A stretch of DNA of 64,000 nucleotides from Nocardia sp. XZ_19_385 (GCF_015355755.1 NZ_JACVEE010000002.1:1922001-1986000), one strand, 5' to 3'. Numbered from the stretch's first letter, positions 1 through 8,770 are shown. Notes: generated from the sequence alone by a model not told the origin. A program made the numbers and translations.

Positions 1-965
1 TGACCGGCGGTGCGATGTCGGCGGCGGCCGCGATCGCGCTGGTCGCGGTCAGCTCGCGATTCATCGAACCGGTGAATCAGGCCGCGCAGGTGGGCAACGC
101 ACTGCGCTCGGCCGCGTCCGCCGCGGATCGGATCACCGCGTTGCTCGCCGAGCCGGTGCTGCCGGAGGCCGCCGAGCCGGTGACCTCGGGTGCCCCGAGC
201 GTGACCTTCGACAAGGTCGACTTCGGTTACCGCCCAGGCGAACCGGTGCTGTCGGACCTGTCGTTCACCGTGCCCGCGGGGACCACCACGGCCATCGTCG
301 GACCGAGCGGCGCGGGTAAAACGACGCTGCTGCGCCTGGTGGCCCGGTTCTACGACGTCGATTCCGGGCGGGTCGAGGTCGGCGGACACGACGTGCGCGC
401 ACAACCGTCGGCGACGTTGCTGGATCAGCTGTCACTCGTCTTCCAGAACGTCTACCTCTTCGATCGCTCGGTGGCCGACAACATCCGGATCGGCCGGCCC
501 GCCGCCACCGCGGCCGAGGTGCTGCGCGCGGCCGAGGCGGCACGGGTCGACGAGATCGCCGAGCGCCTGCCCGACGGCTACGACACCCGCGTGGGGGAGG
601 GCGGCGCCGCACTGTCCGGCGGTGAGCGCCAACGTGTTTCGATCGCCCGGGCACTGCTGAAGGAGGCGCCGATCGTGCTGCTGGACGAGGCGACCAGCGC
701 GCTGGATCCGCACAGCGAAGCCGTGGTGGTGCGTGGCGTGCACGAACTCACCAGGGATCGAACGGTTCTCGTGGTGGCACACCGGCTGACGACCATCGCC
801 CACGCCGACCAGATCCTGTTCCTGGACGGCGGGCGCATCGTGGAACGCGGCACGCACGCCGAACTGCTCGAGCTCGGCGGACGCTACGCCGCGTTCTGGA
901 ACGAGCGCTCCCGCGCGAGCGGCTGGCGGCTGGAACCCGCTACTTCCAGTACGCCTGGTATTTGA
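1..965 (+). CDS. ABC exporter, C-terminal part (permease end plus ATPase), truncated by window start
   Basis: The frame is open to the left edge, so this is the 3' part of a fused permease-ATPase half-transporter. The first ~60 visible residues are the end of the membrane domain. The rest is a complete nucleotide-binding domain: Walker A GPSGAGKTT, Q-loop VFQNVYLF, signature LSGGERQR, Walker B IVLLDEATSA and H-loop VVAHR. Such half-exporters pair as heterodimers in the membrane. The convergent neighbour is a siderophore-interacting protein, which suggests an IrtB-like siderophore transporter; in mycobacterial IrtA that flavoprotein domain is fused to the transporter. The substrate is inferred from context only. 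The last 26 bases overlap the 3' end of the convergent neighbour. Confidence 0.85.
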   Translation, partial: TGGAMSAAAAIALVAVSSRFIEPVNQAAQVGNALRSAASAADRITALLAEPVLPEAAEPVTSGAPSVTFDKVDFGYRPGEPVLSDLSFTVPAGTTTAIVGPSGAGKTTLLRLVARFYDVDSGRVEVGGHDVRAQPSATLLDQLSLVFQNVYLFDRSVADNIRIGRPAATAAEVLRAAEAARVDEIAERLPDGYDTRVGEGGAALSGGERQRVSIARALLKEAPIVLLDEATSALDPHSEAVVVRGVHELTRDRTVLVVAHRLTTIAHADQILFLDGGRIVERGTHAELLELGGRYAAFWNERSRASGWRLEPATSSTPGI

Positions 966-1659
966 GGGACGTCTTGGGCAGGCCATGAGTGGTCTTGAAG
1001 GTCTTCACGATCGAACGCGTGGTCTGCCCACAGCAGGCGACCCAGGCGAAAGCATCTGCCGGGCAGGTGATTTCCTGTGCCTTCTCGCGCATCAGGCGAC
1101 CGTCGTCGACGCGCTGCAGCCAAGTCACCTCGTGGTGGGGCTTGTTCCGTAGCGGCAAGCTCCGATCCGATTCGTGCTGCCACTCCAGGAAGACCCGGGC
1201 CGGGGTGTCGCCGATGGTGTCGAGGATCGAGTTGATGGCGGGCAGCGAGGCGGTATCGCCGAAGATGACGTACTCGCTCGTGACCGTCTCGGGGAGACGG
1301 GATTTGGCGTCGTAGTTCAGCACGGTCACCTCGAGTTGATCACCCGCGGCGGCGTTGCGGGCCCAGTCCGCGGCGGGGCCGTGGTGCAGCGCGAACTCGA
1401 TGAAGAGGCGATCGTTGTCGGCGTCCTGGTCGATCAGGGTGAAGGCGCGATGGTGCAGTTTGTCGGTGCCGGTGTCCGGAATCCACACGCGGACGTACTG
1501 CGTCGGGTATTGCGGATGCTGGGCCAGCAGGCCGTTCGCATCGAAGCCGAGCCGGACGTAGTCGTCGGTGACGAACTCGCTCGATCGCACGGTGAGGCGG
1601 TAATCCTGGCCGCCCCACGCCTTGACCATGACGCCGTTGAATCCTCTACCCATGGGCAT
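940..1659 (-). CDS. Siderophore-interacting protein (FAD-binding ferric-siderophore reductase family)
   Basis: A 239-residue protein of the ViuB/SIP family, cytoplasmic flavoproteins that reduce ferric siderophores and release iron. The N-terminal half is the FAD-binding barrel, with RAFTL as the family's flavin-contact motif. The C-terminal half is the SIP nucleotide-binding domain (YVIFGDTASLPAI, then FAWVACCGQTTRSIVKTF). Length is typical. Starts are possible at 1659 and 1653 and later at 1629. The conserved RGFNGV segment argues for one of the first two, which gives an almost leaderless message. An IdeR-type box covers the start, so repression by iron is likely. It converges on an ABC exporter gene. 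Confidence 0.88.
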   Translation of the reverse strand: MPMGRGFNGVMVKAWGGQDYRLTVRSSEFVTDDYVRLGFDANGLLAQHPQYPTQYVRVWIPDTGTDKLHHRAFTLIDQDADNDRLFIEFALHHGPAADWARNAAAGDQLEVTVLNYDAKSRLPETVTSEYVIFGDTASLPAINSILDTIGDTPARVFLEWQHESDRSLPLRNKPHHEVTWLQRVDDGRLMREKAQEITCPADAFAWVACCGQTTRSIVKTFKTTHGLPKTSLKYQAYWK

Positions 1660-1677
1660 TAGGTTAGCCTAAGGATA
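1659..1677. promoter_or_regulatory. IdeR/DtxR-like iron box at the SIP gene start
   Basis: TTAGGTTAGCCTAAGGATA keeps the first 14 positions of the 19-bp IdeR consensus (TTAGGTTAGSCTAACCTAA), including the TTAGGTTAG half-site. It overlaps the start of the siderophore-interacting protein gene, a position suited to repression by Fe-IdeR. It could also affect the divergent gene at 1774. Confidence 0.75.
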
Positions 1678-1773
1678 CTTTCGAAGCCATGTGTATCGTG
1701 CCTCTCCCGGTCCGCCCCGCAGCGATCGGCGCAGGCGTATACGGTCGGCGATGATGAGTTTCGTGGAGATGCG

Positions 1774-2748
1774 ATGACAGGCCCGGTTGCGCTGTGGATC
1801 TCGCTGCCCGCGCTCGCCTACGCCGCCGCCGTCATCGGGTTGCGGTGGCGCTACGCCAACTCCACGGACAGCGAGCGGATGATCAATCGGGCGTTGAGCC
1901 TGATGGTCGTCGCCACCTTGATCGAGGAATGCGGCAGCCGAACCGAATTCGCCGAGTTGACCTACCGGGTGTTTCTCGCGATCGGAGTGTTCGTCAACGT
2001 CGCGATCGTCGGCATGGCCTTATTGTTCGCCGGGGTGAATCCCGAACACGCGCGCCGGCGGCAGCAGCGGTATGCCCGCTGGGCGGTGGCCGGAGCTGTG
2101 CTGCCGCTGCTGCTCGGCCATCCGGATGAATCGGCGCCGATGTGGCAGTCCTGGACGCTGTGGGCGATTTTCAGTGTGCCGGTAACGGTCGCCGGATGTC
2201 TCACGGTGCGGGCGTGCCTGCGCGACCTGCGGTCCGAGGCGGCCTCGCCGCGACAGAAACTCGCCTTCGGCGCCTTGCTCGTGGGCGCGATCGGCTGGGT
2301 GTATTCGGCAGCCGCGAGCGGAATCGTCTTGCTGATCGGCGGGCCGCTCACCAACCCCGCGCCGCATTGGACGGCCGAGTCGTGCGCCGGCTTCGTGGCC
2401 TTGATCACCCTGACCGTCATCCCGCTCGCGGGGACCGCCGCGGCCCGCCGGGGCTGGGATCAGGATGGCCGGAAAATACGCAGCCTGCAACCGCTTTGGC
2501 GGGATCTGACGGCGCTCGTCCCCGGCGTAGTCCTACCGGGACCGCCGGACAGCGATTCCGGGTACCGGCTCTATCGCATGGTCGTGGAAATTCGCGACGC
2601 CCTCACCCAGTTGCGCCTGGACGTGCCCTGTGGCGAGGACGTCGAATCCGAACTGGATATCCTGCTCGCCCTGGCCCGGGACTGGCCTAATGATCCTCGG
2701 TATCGGGATCTCCGACAAAGAAGCCGCCCCACAGCAGATCTTCGGTGA
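1774..2748 (+). CDS. MAB_1171c-like membrane protein with C-terminal DUF6545 domain
   Basis: A 324-residue integral membrane protein. About seven hydrophobic segments occupy residues 5-230, and a soluble tail follows that matches the DUF6545 pattern: LQPLWRDLTALVPGVVL, then LYRMVVEIRDALTQL. No biochemical function is established for this family; database names call members putative transporters. The ATG lies 5-10 bases after a GGAG-type ribosome site. The gene is divergent from the iron-boxed SIP gene, and its last 62 bases overlap the 3' end of the convergent gene at 2687. A longer paralogue lies at 4333-5421. A link to iron uptake is only positional. Confidence 0.75.
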   Translation: MTGPVALWISLPALAYAAAVIGLRWRYANSTDSERMINRALSLMVVATLIEECGSRTEFAELTYRVFLAIGVFVNVAIVGMALLFAGVNPEHARRRQQRYARWAVAGAVLPLLLGHPDESAPMWQSWTLWAIFSVPVTVAGCLTVRACLRDLRSEAASPRQKLAFGALLVGAIGWVYSAAASGIVLLIGGPLTNPAPHWTAESCAGFVALITLTVIPLAGTAAARRGWDQDGRKIRSLQPLWRDLTALVPGVVLPGPPDSDSGYRLYRMVVEIRDALTQLRLDVPCGEDVESELDILLALARDWPNDPRYRDLRQRSRPTADLR

Positions 2749-3250
2749 ACTGCGTCTTGATCGCGATCGGCACGCTCGAATCGGCCGCGCCGGGCCCGTC
2801 GAGCAAGGCGAGCAGCCGGGGGTCGTGAATACGCAACTCGCACCAGGCTTTCGGATGCTCGAGCAGGAAACTCACCGAATCCCGGCGCAAGGTCGCGTAG
2901 GCCGACAGTGTGGTGGCCCAGGGGACGCCCACCGGCCGCGCGGGCGGGCGGCCGGACGGGTGCAGAGTGTAGAGATCGCGATAGCCGACCCGCACGGTGA
3001 CGGCGAGCCAGCCGCCGTCGATCAGCCGCTCGATCAGGTCGGCTGCCTCGGGATCGTCGGTGCCGGAGGTCAATTCGGAGAGCGTCGCGGGTCGCTGCGG
3101 CAGGCGGTGCAGCAGCCGCGATTGTGCCTCGGTCAGGTCCGTGAGCGTTTCCGCGCGGGTGGGATGCCGCAGGACGGCGTCGGCCGCGGTGACCGAGACC
3201 GTACTGCCCTCGCGCAGTGCGAAGCGGGTGTCATCGGGATAGGCGGACAC
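2687..3250 (-). CDS. Small protein resembling the N-terminal region of SagB-type oxidoreductases, nitroreductase domain absent
   Basis: 187 residues with a GTG start, 9 bases downstream of the ferric-siderophore-binding lipoprotein gene, so probably its co-transcribed partner. Residues ~35-95 look like a winged helix (TEAQSRLL, LSELTSG, LIERLIDGGWLAV, YTLHP). The second half (LSAYATLRRDSVSFLLEHP, LRIHDPRLLALL, FTEDLLWGGFF) recalls the non-catalytic N-terminal region of SagB/ThcOx-type flavin dehydrogenases. The protein ends where their nitroreductase domain would begin. No flavin-binding motif is seen. Its role is unknown; a regulatory or scaffold part in siderophore metabolism is a guess. 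The 3' end overlaps the convergent DUF6545 gene by 62 bases. Confidence 0.45.
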   Translation of the reverse strand: MSAYPDDTRFALREGSTVSVTAADAVLRHPTRAETLTDLTEAQSRLLHRLPQRPATLSELTSGTDDPEAADLIERLIDGGWLAVTVRVGYRDLYTLHPSGRPPARPVGVPWATTLSAYATLRRDSVSFLLEHPKAWCELRIHDPRLLALLDGPGAADSSVPIAIKTQFTEDLLWGGFFVGDPDTEDH

Positions 3251-3259
3251 TGTGACCTG

Positions 3260-4243
3260 CTACTTCGCGCCCGCTGTGAAAGCCGGGCCCAGCTTGTCGA
3301 GGATGTAGGGCACCGACAGCGCGGTCGGCTGGTTCACGGCACTGATCTCCTGGGTCGTCAGGAATACCACCGAACCCTTTTGCACGGCAGGCAGATCGGC
3401 GTAACCGGGCAGCTGCCGGTACTTCTCATCCATGCCGGGGGCGTAGCCGGCGAGCAGCACGTCGGCGGTGATCTCGTCGACCCGCTCCGGGGACAACGCC
3501 AGCCGGCCCTGATTCGAGGGCAGCTCCATGAGGTTCTTCGGGATGCTCAGCCCCAGCTGTGTGAACACTTTGGCCGAGCCGTCGTTCGGGTCGGTCAGCA
3601 CCATCATCTGGGTGGCGGCCGCCAGCCAGGTGCTCGCGAAAGTCTTGCCCTTCAGCCCCGGGTTCGCCGCCGCGATCGCGGCGATCTTCGCGTCGACGCC
3701 GGCGATCACCTTGCTCGCCTCATCCGGTTTCCGCAGCACCTTGCCGAGCGCGGCGACCTGGTCCTGCCACGGCGTCACCACGGCGGCGGTCAAGCCCGGC
3801 AGGGTCGGCGCGATCCTGGACAGCTCGTCATAGGTCTTCTGGTCGGCGATGAACGGGTCCGCCAGGATGAGGTCGGGCTCCAGCGCCGCGACCTGCTCGG
3901 CGACATTTCCCGTGGTGTTCAAGGCCTTCCCGGCGGCCAGCAGCGACTGCGGCACCCACGGCGGCGTGGACTTGGACAGCACCGCCACATTGTCGATATA
4001 CCCGACCGGCGTCACCCCCAGCGCCAACGTGGAATCCAGCCACTGATTGCCGAGAGCGACAACCTTCTTCGGCGTCCCTTCGACCGTGGTCTCGCCACGC
4101 GCATGCGTGATGGTGACGGCCTCGCCACCGGACCCGGTGGCCTCGCCCGAGCCGCCGCACGCGGTGATACCCACTGCGAGAGCGCAGGCGACCGCTGCCA
4201 CCGCGGCCCGCCTCCACACGTGAGACGCTCGAACAGTCCTCAT
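3260..4243 (-). CDS. Ferric-siderophore ABC transporter substrate-binding lipoprotein (FecB/FepB type)
   Basis: A periplasmic-binding-type protein that captures ferric siderophore for an ABC importer. The signal peptide ends in a lipobox (GITAC, Cys about residue 29), so it should be lipid-anchored outside the membrane. The body shows the bilobed FecB-like pattern: VVALGNQWLDSTLALGVTPVG, the lobe motif EQVAALEPDLILADPF, a long central helix, then TADVLLAGYAPG. A TTG start at 4249 is possible. The ATG at 4243 is preferred because AAGGG sits six bases ahead of it. An IdeR-like box lies 25 bases upstream. The importer permease and ATPase are not in this window. Confidence 0.88.
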   Translation of the reverse strand: MRTVRASHVWRRAAVAAVACALAVGITACGGSGEATGSGGEAVTITHARGETTVEGTPKKVVALGNQWLDSTLALGVTPVGYIDNVAVLSKSTPPWVPQSLLAAGKALNTTGNVAEQVAALEPDLILADPFIADQKTYDELSRIAPTLPGLTAAVVTPWQDQVAALGKVLRKPDEASKVIAGVDAKIAAIAAANPGLKGKTFASTWLAAATQMMVLTDPNDGSAKVFTQLGLSIPKNLMELPSNQGRLALSPERVDEITADVLLAGYAPGMDEKYRQLPGYADLPAVQKGSVVFLTTQEISAVNQPTALSVPYILDKLGPAFTAGAK

Positions 4244-4267
4244 CCCCAACCCTTCTTCGAAGCAAGT

Positions 4268-4286
4268 CAGCCAAGGCTAACCTATT
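4268..4286. promoter_or_regulatory. IdeR/DtxR-like iron box upstream of the siderophore-binding lipoprotein
   Basis: The half-site GGCTAACCTA at 4276-4285 is a perfect match to positions 9-18 of the IdeR consensus; the other half is weaker (TCAGCCAA). About 14 of 19 positions agree. It lies 25 bases before the lipoprotein ATG and should make the 2687-4243 operon iron-repressed. Confidence 0.65.
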
Positions 4287-4332
4287 TTGCGAGTAGCGCC
4301 CATGCCCGCCCCGATCTTCCTGCGCGCGTCAC

Positions 4333-5421
4333 TCACGTCACCCACATTGCCCCCGTCCGCGCACCCGTCGGGGGACCGCTGATCGCGGCCTTCGCGGCAG
4401 GCCAAGCAGCAGCGAGGTCGAGCAGGGCTCGCAATTCCGCGGTCCGGTCGGCGGGAGCGGCGAGGGCGACGGGGTCCGCGGAGCCGGGCGCGGGCAAACC
4501 CCGCGACTTGGCCTGCACCGCTTCCGCTATCCGCAGGGCGTAGTGGTGGATGCCGGTTCCGGGATTCGACGTGTCCTCGGTATAGAGCTTCAGCTGGAGT
4601 AGGGCGTCGCGGATCTCGACCGTGGTGCGGTACAGGCGTAGGGTGGGGTCGCCGGTGTAGGAAACGCCCTGGGCCAGGACGACTTCCGGAACCGCGGCGG
4701 TGAGGTCGCGCCACAGTGCGTGCAGGCGGCGATAGCGACGGGAGTCACGGTCCCAGCCTGCGCGTTTCACCAGTGCCAGCAGGAGGGGAATCGCGATCAG
4801 CAGGCACAACAGGACCAGGACGAGATACGAGATGATCGCGTAGACCGTTCCGGGAACAGCGGTCGGCAGGCCCATGACCGCTCGCACCGCCACCACGGCC
4901 GAGCCGACGGCGAGGTACGCACTCACCACCAGCAACGCGGAATACGCCCAGCGTTCCCGCCGCGTCGTGCCGGATCGCAGTTCCCGCACGCAGGCGCGGA
5001 TCACCAGGGGGCCGGCGGCGATGGTCACCGAATTGCAAACTGCCCACACCCATTCGGCGAGTTCGGTCCGGCCGGTCACCGCGCCGAACGCGATAAGGAG
5101 CGCCGCGGCCGCGCCGAATCGGTTATAGCGGCGTTGCCGCCGGGCCGCTGCCGCCGGATCGGCGCCGTCGAGCAGCCGGGCCATCCCGTACAGATTGACG
5201 ATCGTCATAGGGCCGCATGCCAGAAACAGATACTCGGCCAGCTCCGGGCCACTGATCCCGGCCAGGCAGACGAAGCACGTCAAACCCAGGGCTTCCCAGG
5301 TCAACGCCCAGTTGAGGAGCCGATCGATGAGCTGATCGTCGACCAGCCACCACCGGCCGAGGACGACGGCGGCGGTCAACGTCACCAGAACCACGGAGAT
5401 CGGGAGGGGCAGAGCGGTCAT
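4333..5421 (-). CDS. MAB_1171c-like membrane protein with DUF6545 domain (paralogue of 1774-2748)
   Basis: 362 residues. Hydrophobic segments occupy residues 5-240, and the DUF6545 tail reads LHALWRDLTAAVPEVVL, then LRLYRTTVEIRDALLQLKLY. This matches the gene at 1774-2748 almost motif for motif, and the segment RRQRRYNRF is also shared (RRQQRYARW). It is longer by a C-terminal extension of ~60 residues rich in Ala and Pro. The ATG is at 5421. The function of the family is unknown. The two paralogues lie on opposite strands on either side of the iron-lipoprotein operon. Confidence 0.75.
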   Translation of the reverse strand: MTALPLPISVVLVTLTAAVVLGRWWLVDDQLIDRLLNWALTWEALGLTCFVCLAGISGPELAEYLFLACGPMTIVNLYGMARLLDGADPAAAARRQRRYNRFGAAAALLIAFGAVTGRTELAEWVWAVCNSVTIAAGPLVIRACVRELRSGTTRRERWAYSALLVVSAYLAVGSAVVAVRAVMGLPTAVPGTVYAIISYLVLVLLCLLIAIPLLLALVKRAGWDRDSRRYRRLHALWRDLTAAVPEVVLAQGVSYTGDPTLRLYRTTVEIRDALLQLKLYTEDTSNPGTGIHHYALRIAEAVQAKSRGLPAPGSADPVALAAPADRTAELRALLDLAAAWPAAKAAISGPPTGARTGAMWVT

Positions 5422-5442
5422 CGCCGTCGACCCTAATGGTGG

Positions 5443-5838
5443 CTACAGCCGCATCACCTGCACCCGGCGGCCCGCCTTCGCGATCAGACGGTCGATGTCG
5501 TCGGTATCAGAAGTCAGGATGGTGACGAGGCCGGGTCTGTCCAAAGCCGTTGCGCACAGCATGGAGTCGATCGCGTACTTGTGGCCGTGCAATCCCGCGC
5601 CGGCCAGCAGGTCTGACGCGGTCATCGCGACAGCGCGGGTGACGGGCTCGACCTCGATTCGGGACAGCGTCCAGGCGAACGCCGACCGATTCATCGCGGG
5701 ATGCGCGACCTCGACCAATACTGCCGCCGACGTGATCACGGGTCGGTCTTCATCGCGCGCTGCCGCAAGCCAGACGCCGACCGCGCGATCGCGCCGTACC
5801 GCACGGCTCAGCCCTTCGCTATCCAGCACCAATGTCAT
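5443..5838 (-). CDS. PIN-domain RNase toxin (VapC-like)
   Basis: 131 residues with PIN-fold acidic residues in the right order: D6 (VLDSEGL), E43 (LVEVAHP), D91 (KYAIDSMLCATA) and D111/D113 (LTSDTDD). VapC toxins are Mg-dependent RNases that cut tRNA or rRNA. The upstream gene overlaps by four bases (ATGA), so toxin and antitoxin are translationally coupled with the antitoxin first. The target RNA cannot be told from sequence. Confidence 0.85.
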   Translation of the reverse strand: MTLVLDSEGLSRAVRRDRAVGVWLAAARDEDRPVITSAAVLVEVAHPAMNRSAFAWTLSRIEVEPVTRAVAMTASDLLAGAGLHGHKYAIDSMLCATALDRPGLVTILTSDTDDIDRLIAKAGRRVQVMRL

Positions 5839-6122
5839 GCCGCACCCGCCGCTCGAGCCGTCCCGCCCCTGAGGATTGCCGCCTTCTCGGCGACTTCCTG
5901 CTGGTCGAACGGGCCGGCCTCGGCCTCGATCACGTCGATCAGCTCTGACAACAACTCTCGGCTCAGTGCCCGAACGGTCGCCTCCTCGACGAACTTCGAT
6001 ACCCCGCGCTTGCCGACGCGTTTCCGAATCGCCTCATACGTCCCGGTTGTGAACGACACGCTGACGCTGCGTGCTGGTCCCTCACCCGGCATGAACTGAA
6101 CGTCTACACCTGGATTCGCCAT
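5835..6122 (-). CDS. Antitoxin of a VapBC-like pair
   Basis: 95 residues. The region SVSVSFTTGTYEAIRKRVGKRGVSKFVEEAT reads as a beta strand followed by two helices, as in ribbon-helix-helix antitoxins (written here as a span; residues ~18-48). The acidic helical C-terminal part would wrap the toxin. Its stop overlaps the start of the PIN toxin gene. Such antitoxins usually repress their own promoter. The family assignment rests on fold pattern and position. Confidence 0.75.
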   Translation of the reverse strand: MANPGVDVQFMPGEGPARSVSVSFTTGTYEAIRKRVGKRGVSKFVEEATVRALSRELLSELIDVIEAEAGPFDQQEVAEKAAILRGGTARAAGAA

Positions 6123-6230
6123 GCCTGCACTTTAACAAAAGTTTTGCCAAACAGCTCGGGATTTTCGCCCCGCTCTCGGCAGCCGACGTGAAGGGAGGGC
6201 CTCGCGCCCTGGCCGCACACCGCCCGGGCG

Positions 6231-6252
6231 GGTGATGCGCGGCGGCATCACC
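6231..6252. promoter_or_regulatory. Inverted repeat upstream of the BacA-like gene
   Basis: GGTGATGC at 6231-6238 and GCATCACC at 6245-6252 form a perfect 8-6-8 inverted repeat. A TAGACT hexamer that could serve as a -10 box lies at 6263-6268. This is a candidate operator for the transporter gene; no regulator is identified. Confidence 0.35.
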
Positions 6253-6305
6253 TGAATCGGGTTAGACTGCGCCGACTTTCAGCTGTTCAGGGATGGGAAG
6301 CCTGT

Positions 6306-8159
6306 GTGAAGACGTCAAGGGACTGGAGCGTCGAGTGGCTCGAGAGCCTTAAATGGCTCGCGATCGCGTTCTCGATTACCGCGGTGGCATTCGTGGTCAT
6401 CGCTGCGCTGTTGCTCACGCTCACGAAGTGGGGGCGTCAGTTCTGGGCGGTTAGCGGCGGCTACTTCCGCGGCCCCGGGGCTTGGCGTACCTGGCTCTTT
6501 GTCGCGGCGCTGCTGCTTCTGGCACTCCTGAGTGTCCGGCTGAGTGTGCTGCTCAGCTACTGGGGCAACGATATGTTCAGCTCCTTCCAGCTCGGCGGTT
6601 CTGGGCTGAGTGCCGGGGATGCTGCGAAGGTTTCGGAAGCCAAAACCGGGTTCTGGAACTCGGCGAAGCTGTTCGTCGTGCTGATCACCATCTGGATGGT
6701 CAAAGAACTGGTGTATCTGTACGGCAAGCTGGCGTTCGATATTCGGTGGCGGGTGTGGCTGACCGAGCACGTCACTACCGACTGGCTGCGTGATCGCGCG
6801 TTCTATCGGTCCCGGTTCATCGACAACACCATCGACAACCCCGACCAGCGTGTGGAAGCCGATATCACGGTGTTCACGCAGCAGTCACGCACGCTGTCGC
6901 TCGGCGCGGTGGAAGCTGTTGTCTCGGTCGTGTCGTTCACGAAGATCCTGTGGGATCTGTCGGGGCCGATGACCATCTTGGGGGTCACGATTCCGCGGGC
7001 CGCACTGGTCATCGTCCTCACCTATGTCTTGGTGACTACCGTGATCGCCTTCTGGATCGGTCGCCCGCTGATTCGGATCAACTTCCTGAAAGAGCGGATG
7101 ACCGCCAACTTCCGCTACGCACTGGTGCGTGTGCGAGATTCCGCCGAGAGCGTTGCGTTCTATCGTGGTGAGAATGCCGAGCGGGACGGACTGCTCAGCC
7201 GTTTCGCCGAGGTAATTCAGGTGCAATGGGCTTACGTCTACCGGTACATGAAGTTCGCCGGCTGGAACTTTGTCGTCGGCCAGTCCGCCTACCTCTTCCC
7301 CTACCTCATCCAGGCACCCCGCTTCTTCAGCGGCGCAGTGTCTTTGGGTGGTATGAACCAGACAGCCTCGGCTTTCAGCGAGATCCAGACTTCCCTGTCG
7401 TTCTTCCGTGAGTCGTATGACGACTTCGCGGCCTACCGGGCTTCCCTGATCCGTCTCGACGGTCTTCTGATCGCCAGCGACGACTCACGCGACCTGCCCA
7501 AGATCGCAGTCGCCGATCTGGAGAACTCGGTTCGGCTGGACAAGGTCGATGTGCGCAAGCCGGACGGTGAAGTGCTCATCGACGACCTGACCTTGCAGTT
7601 GAGCCCGGGCGACGCGTTGGTCGTCAAGGGCGCCTCGGGCAGCGGCAAGACCACGTTGCTGCGCGCGCTGGCGCAAATGTGGCCCTACACCGACGGTGAG
7701 ATCGGTCGTCCGGCCGGCGATGACACCCTGTTCCTGTCCCAGATCCCGTATCTCCCGCTCGGCGATCTGCGCACTGCGGCCGAATACCCCGGCAAGCCGG
7801 CCGAGATCAGCGACGACACCGTGCGTGAAGTCCTGGCCAAGGTCCACCTCGGCCATCTCGTCGACCGGCTGGACGAAGAGGCCGACTGGGCGAAGATCCT
7901 CTCCCCGGGTGAGCAGCAGCGCTTGGCGTTCGGGCGCATTCTGCTGATCAAGCCGAAGGTCGTCTTCATGGACGAAGCCACCTCGGCGGTGGACGAAGGC
8001 CTGGAGTATTCGCTGTACAAGCTGGTGCGAACCGAGCTTCCGGACACCATGGTCGTCAGCGTCGCGCACCGCAGTACCGTGGACCAGCACCACACCCAAG
8101 TCCTGACGTTGGAGGGTAACGGCCCGTGGAACCTCGAAGCGGTCACCGCCGACGCCTAG
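6306..8159 (+). CDS. BacA/SbmA-like ABC transporter (Rv1819c type), fused membrane and ATPase domains
   Basis: 617 residues. Residues ~15-335 form the SbmA/BacA-like membrane domain: the first helix at [20 protein letters not shown], then [20 protein letters not shown], and [10 protein letters not shown], a hallmark of this ABCD-like branch. The C-terminal ATPase has Walker [10 protein letters not shown], signature [13 protein letters not shown], Walker [11 protein letters not shown] and VAHRS. The M. tuberculosis relative Rv1819c imports cobalamin and other hydrophilic solutes including peptide antibiotics. The GTG start is preceded by GGGAAG. A strong terminator follows directly. Confidence 0.85.
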   Translation: MKTSRDWSVEWLESLKWLAIAFSITAVAFVVIAALLLTLTKWGRQFWAVSGGYFRGPGAWRTWLFVAALLLLALLSVRLSVLLSYWGNDMFSSFQLGGSGLSAGDAAKVSEAKTGFWNSAKLFVVLITIWMVKELVYLYGKLAFDIRWRVWLTEHVTTDWLRDRAFYRSRFIDNTIDNPDQRVEADITVFTQQSRTLSLGAVEAVVSVVSFTKILWDLSGPMTILGVTIPRAALVIVLTYVLVTTVIAFWIGRPLIRINFLKERMTANFRYALVRVRDSAESVAFYRGENAERDGLLSRFAEVIQVQWAYVYRYMKFAGWNFVVGQSAYLFPYLIQAPRFFSGAVSLGGMNQTASAFSEIQTSLSFFRESYDDFAAYRASLIRLDGLLIASDDSRDLPKIAVADLENSVRLDKVDVRKPDGEVLIDDLTLQLSPGDALVVKGASGSGKTTLLRALAQMWPYTDGEIGRPAGDDTLFLSQIPYLPLGDLRTAAEYPGKPAEISDDTVREVLAKVHLGHLVDRLDEEADWAKILSPGEQQRLAFGRILLIKPKVVFMDEATSAVDEGLEYSLYKLVRTELPDTMVVSVAHRSTVDQHHTQVLTLEGNGPWNLEAVTADA

Positions 8160-8171
8160 CGGAGTGAACTC

Positions 8172-8210
8172 AGCCCAGGCCGACCCCCGATTTGGGTCGA
8201 CCTGGGCTTT
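8172..8210 (+). terminator. Terminator after the BacA-like gene
   Basis: AGCCCAGGCCGACCC (8172-8186) pairs with GGGTCGACCTGGGCT (8194-8208) with one mismatch and a seven-base loop, followed by a short T run. The right arm also contains the -35 box of the next promoter. Confidence 0.8.
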
Positions 8211-8220
8211 CCCCTACACT
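8192..8220 (+). promoter_or_regulatory. Promoter of the rplN operon
   Basis: -35 TTGGGT (8192-8197), 17-base spacer, -10 TACACT (8215-8220). The same layout and surrounding bases recur before rpsH, which supports it. The leader to rplN is about 175 bases. Confidence 0.7.
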
Positions 8221-8400
8221 AGACCGGTTGCCTGCGGGAGCTATGCCCGCGATTCGGCCGCGAACCCCCAGCAGTGGGGTCCGAGTTTGCTTACTCAGAC
8301 CGCTGAAACCGCTGGCAGGCGCGCGTTCGGGTGGCACATGACCATGCCCGTCGGGTCGGCAATCCGGCGTGGCTTATACGTCCAGGTCAAGGAGGCTGAA

Positions 8401-8769
8401 GTGATTCAGCAGGAGTCGCGCTTGCGCGTCGCCGACAACACCGGAGCGAAGGAAATCCTTTGCATCCGCGTGCTCGGTGGCTCGTCGCGCCGCTATGCCG
8501 GTATCGGCGACATCATTGTCGCCACCGTTAAAGACGCTGTCCCCGGTGGCAACGTCAAGAAGGGTGAGGTCGTCAAGGCCGTCATCGTGCGCACCGTCAA
8601 GGAGCGCCGTCGCCCGGATGGCTCGTACATCAAGTTCGACGAGAACGCCGCCGTTCTCATCAAGCCGGACAACGATCCGCGCGGCACTCGCATCTTCGGC
8701 CCGGTCGGCCGTGAGCTGCGTGAGAAGAAGTTCATGAAGATCGTCTCGCTGGCTCCGGAGGTGCTCTGA
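8401..8769 (+). CDS. rplN: 50S ribosomal protein L14
   Basis: 122 residues, full family length, starting [16 protein letters not shown] and carrying the L14 signature [15 protein letters not shown]. It binds 23S rRNA at the subunit interface. The GTG at 8401 follows AAGGAGG; the longer in-frame upstream reading is the untranslated leader. It is the first gene of the transcript rplN-rplX-rplE-rpsN, with one base to rplX. Confidence 0.98.
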   Translation: MIQQESRLRVADNTGAKEILCIRVLGGSSRRYAGIGDIIVATVKDAVPGGNVKKGEVVKAVIVRTVKERRRPDGSYIKFDENAAVLIKPDNDPRGTRIFGPVGRELREKKFMKIVSLAPEVL

Positions 8770-8770
8770 C

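Noticed and set aside
2630..4543. A 637-codon open frame on the plus strand across the iron genes
   Set aside because: It is the antisense shadow of the lipoprotein and 187-residue genes: His/Arg/Gly-rich, no family motif, and the minus-strand genes there have clear domains and ribosome sites.
5443..6122. Treating the PIN pair as a partner of the giant toxin cassettes
   Set aside because: It is 17 kb away with housekeeping genes between, and is complete with its own antitoxin.
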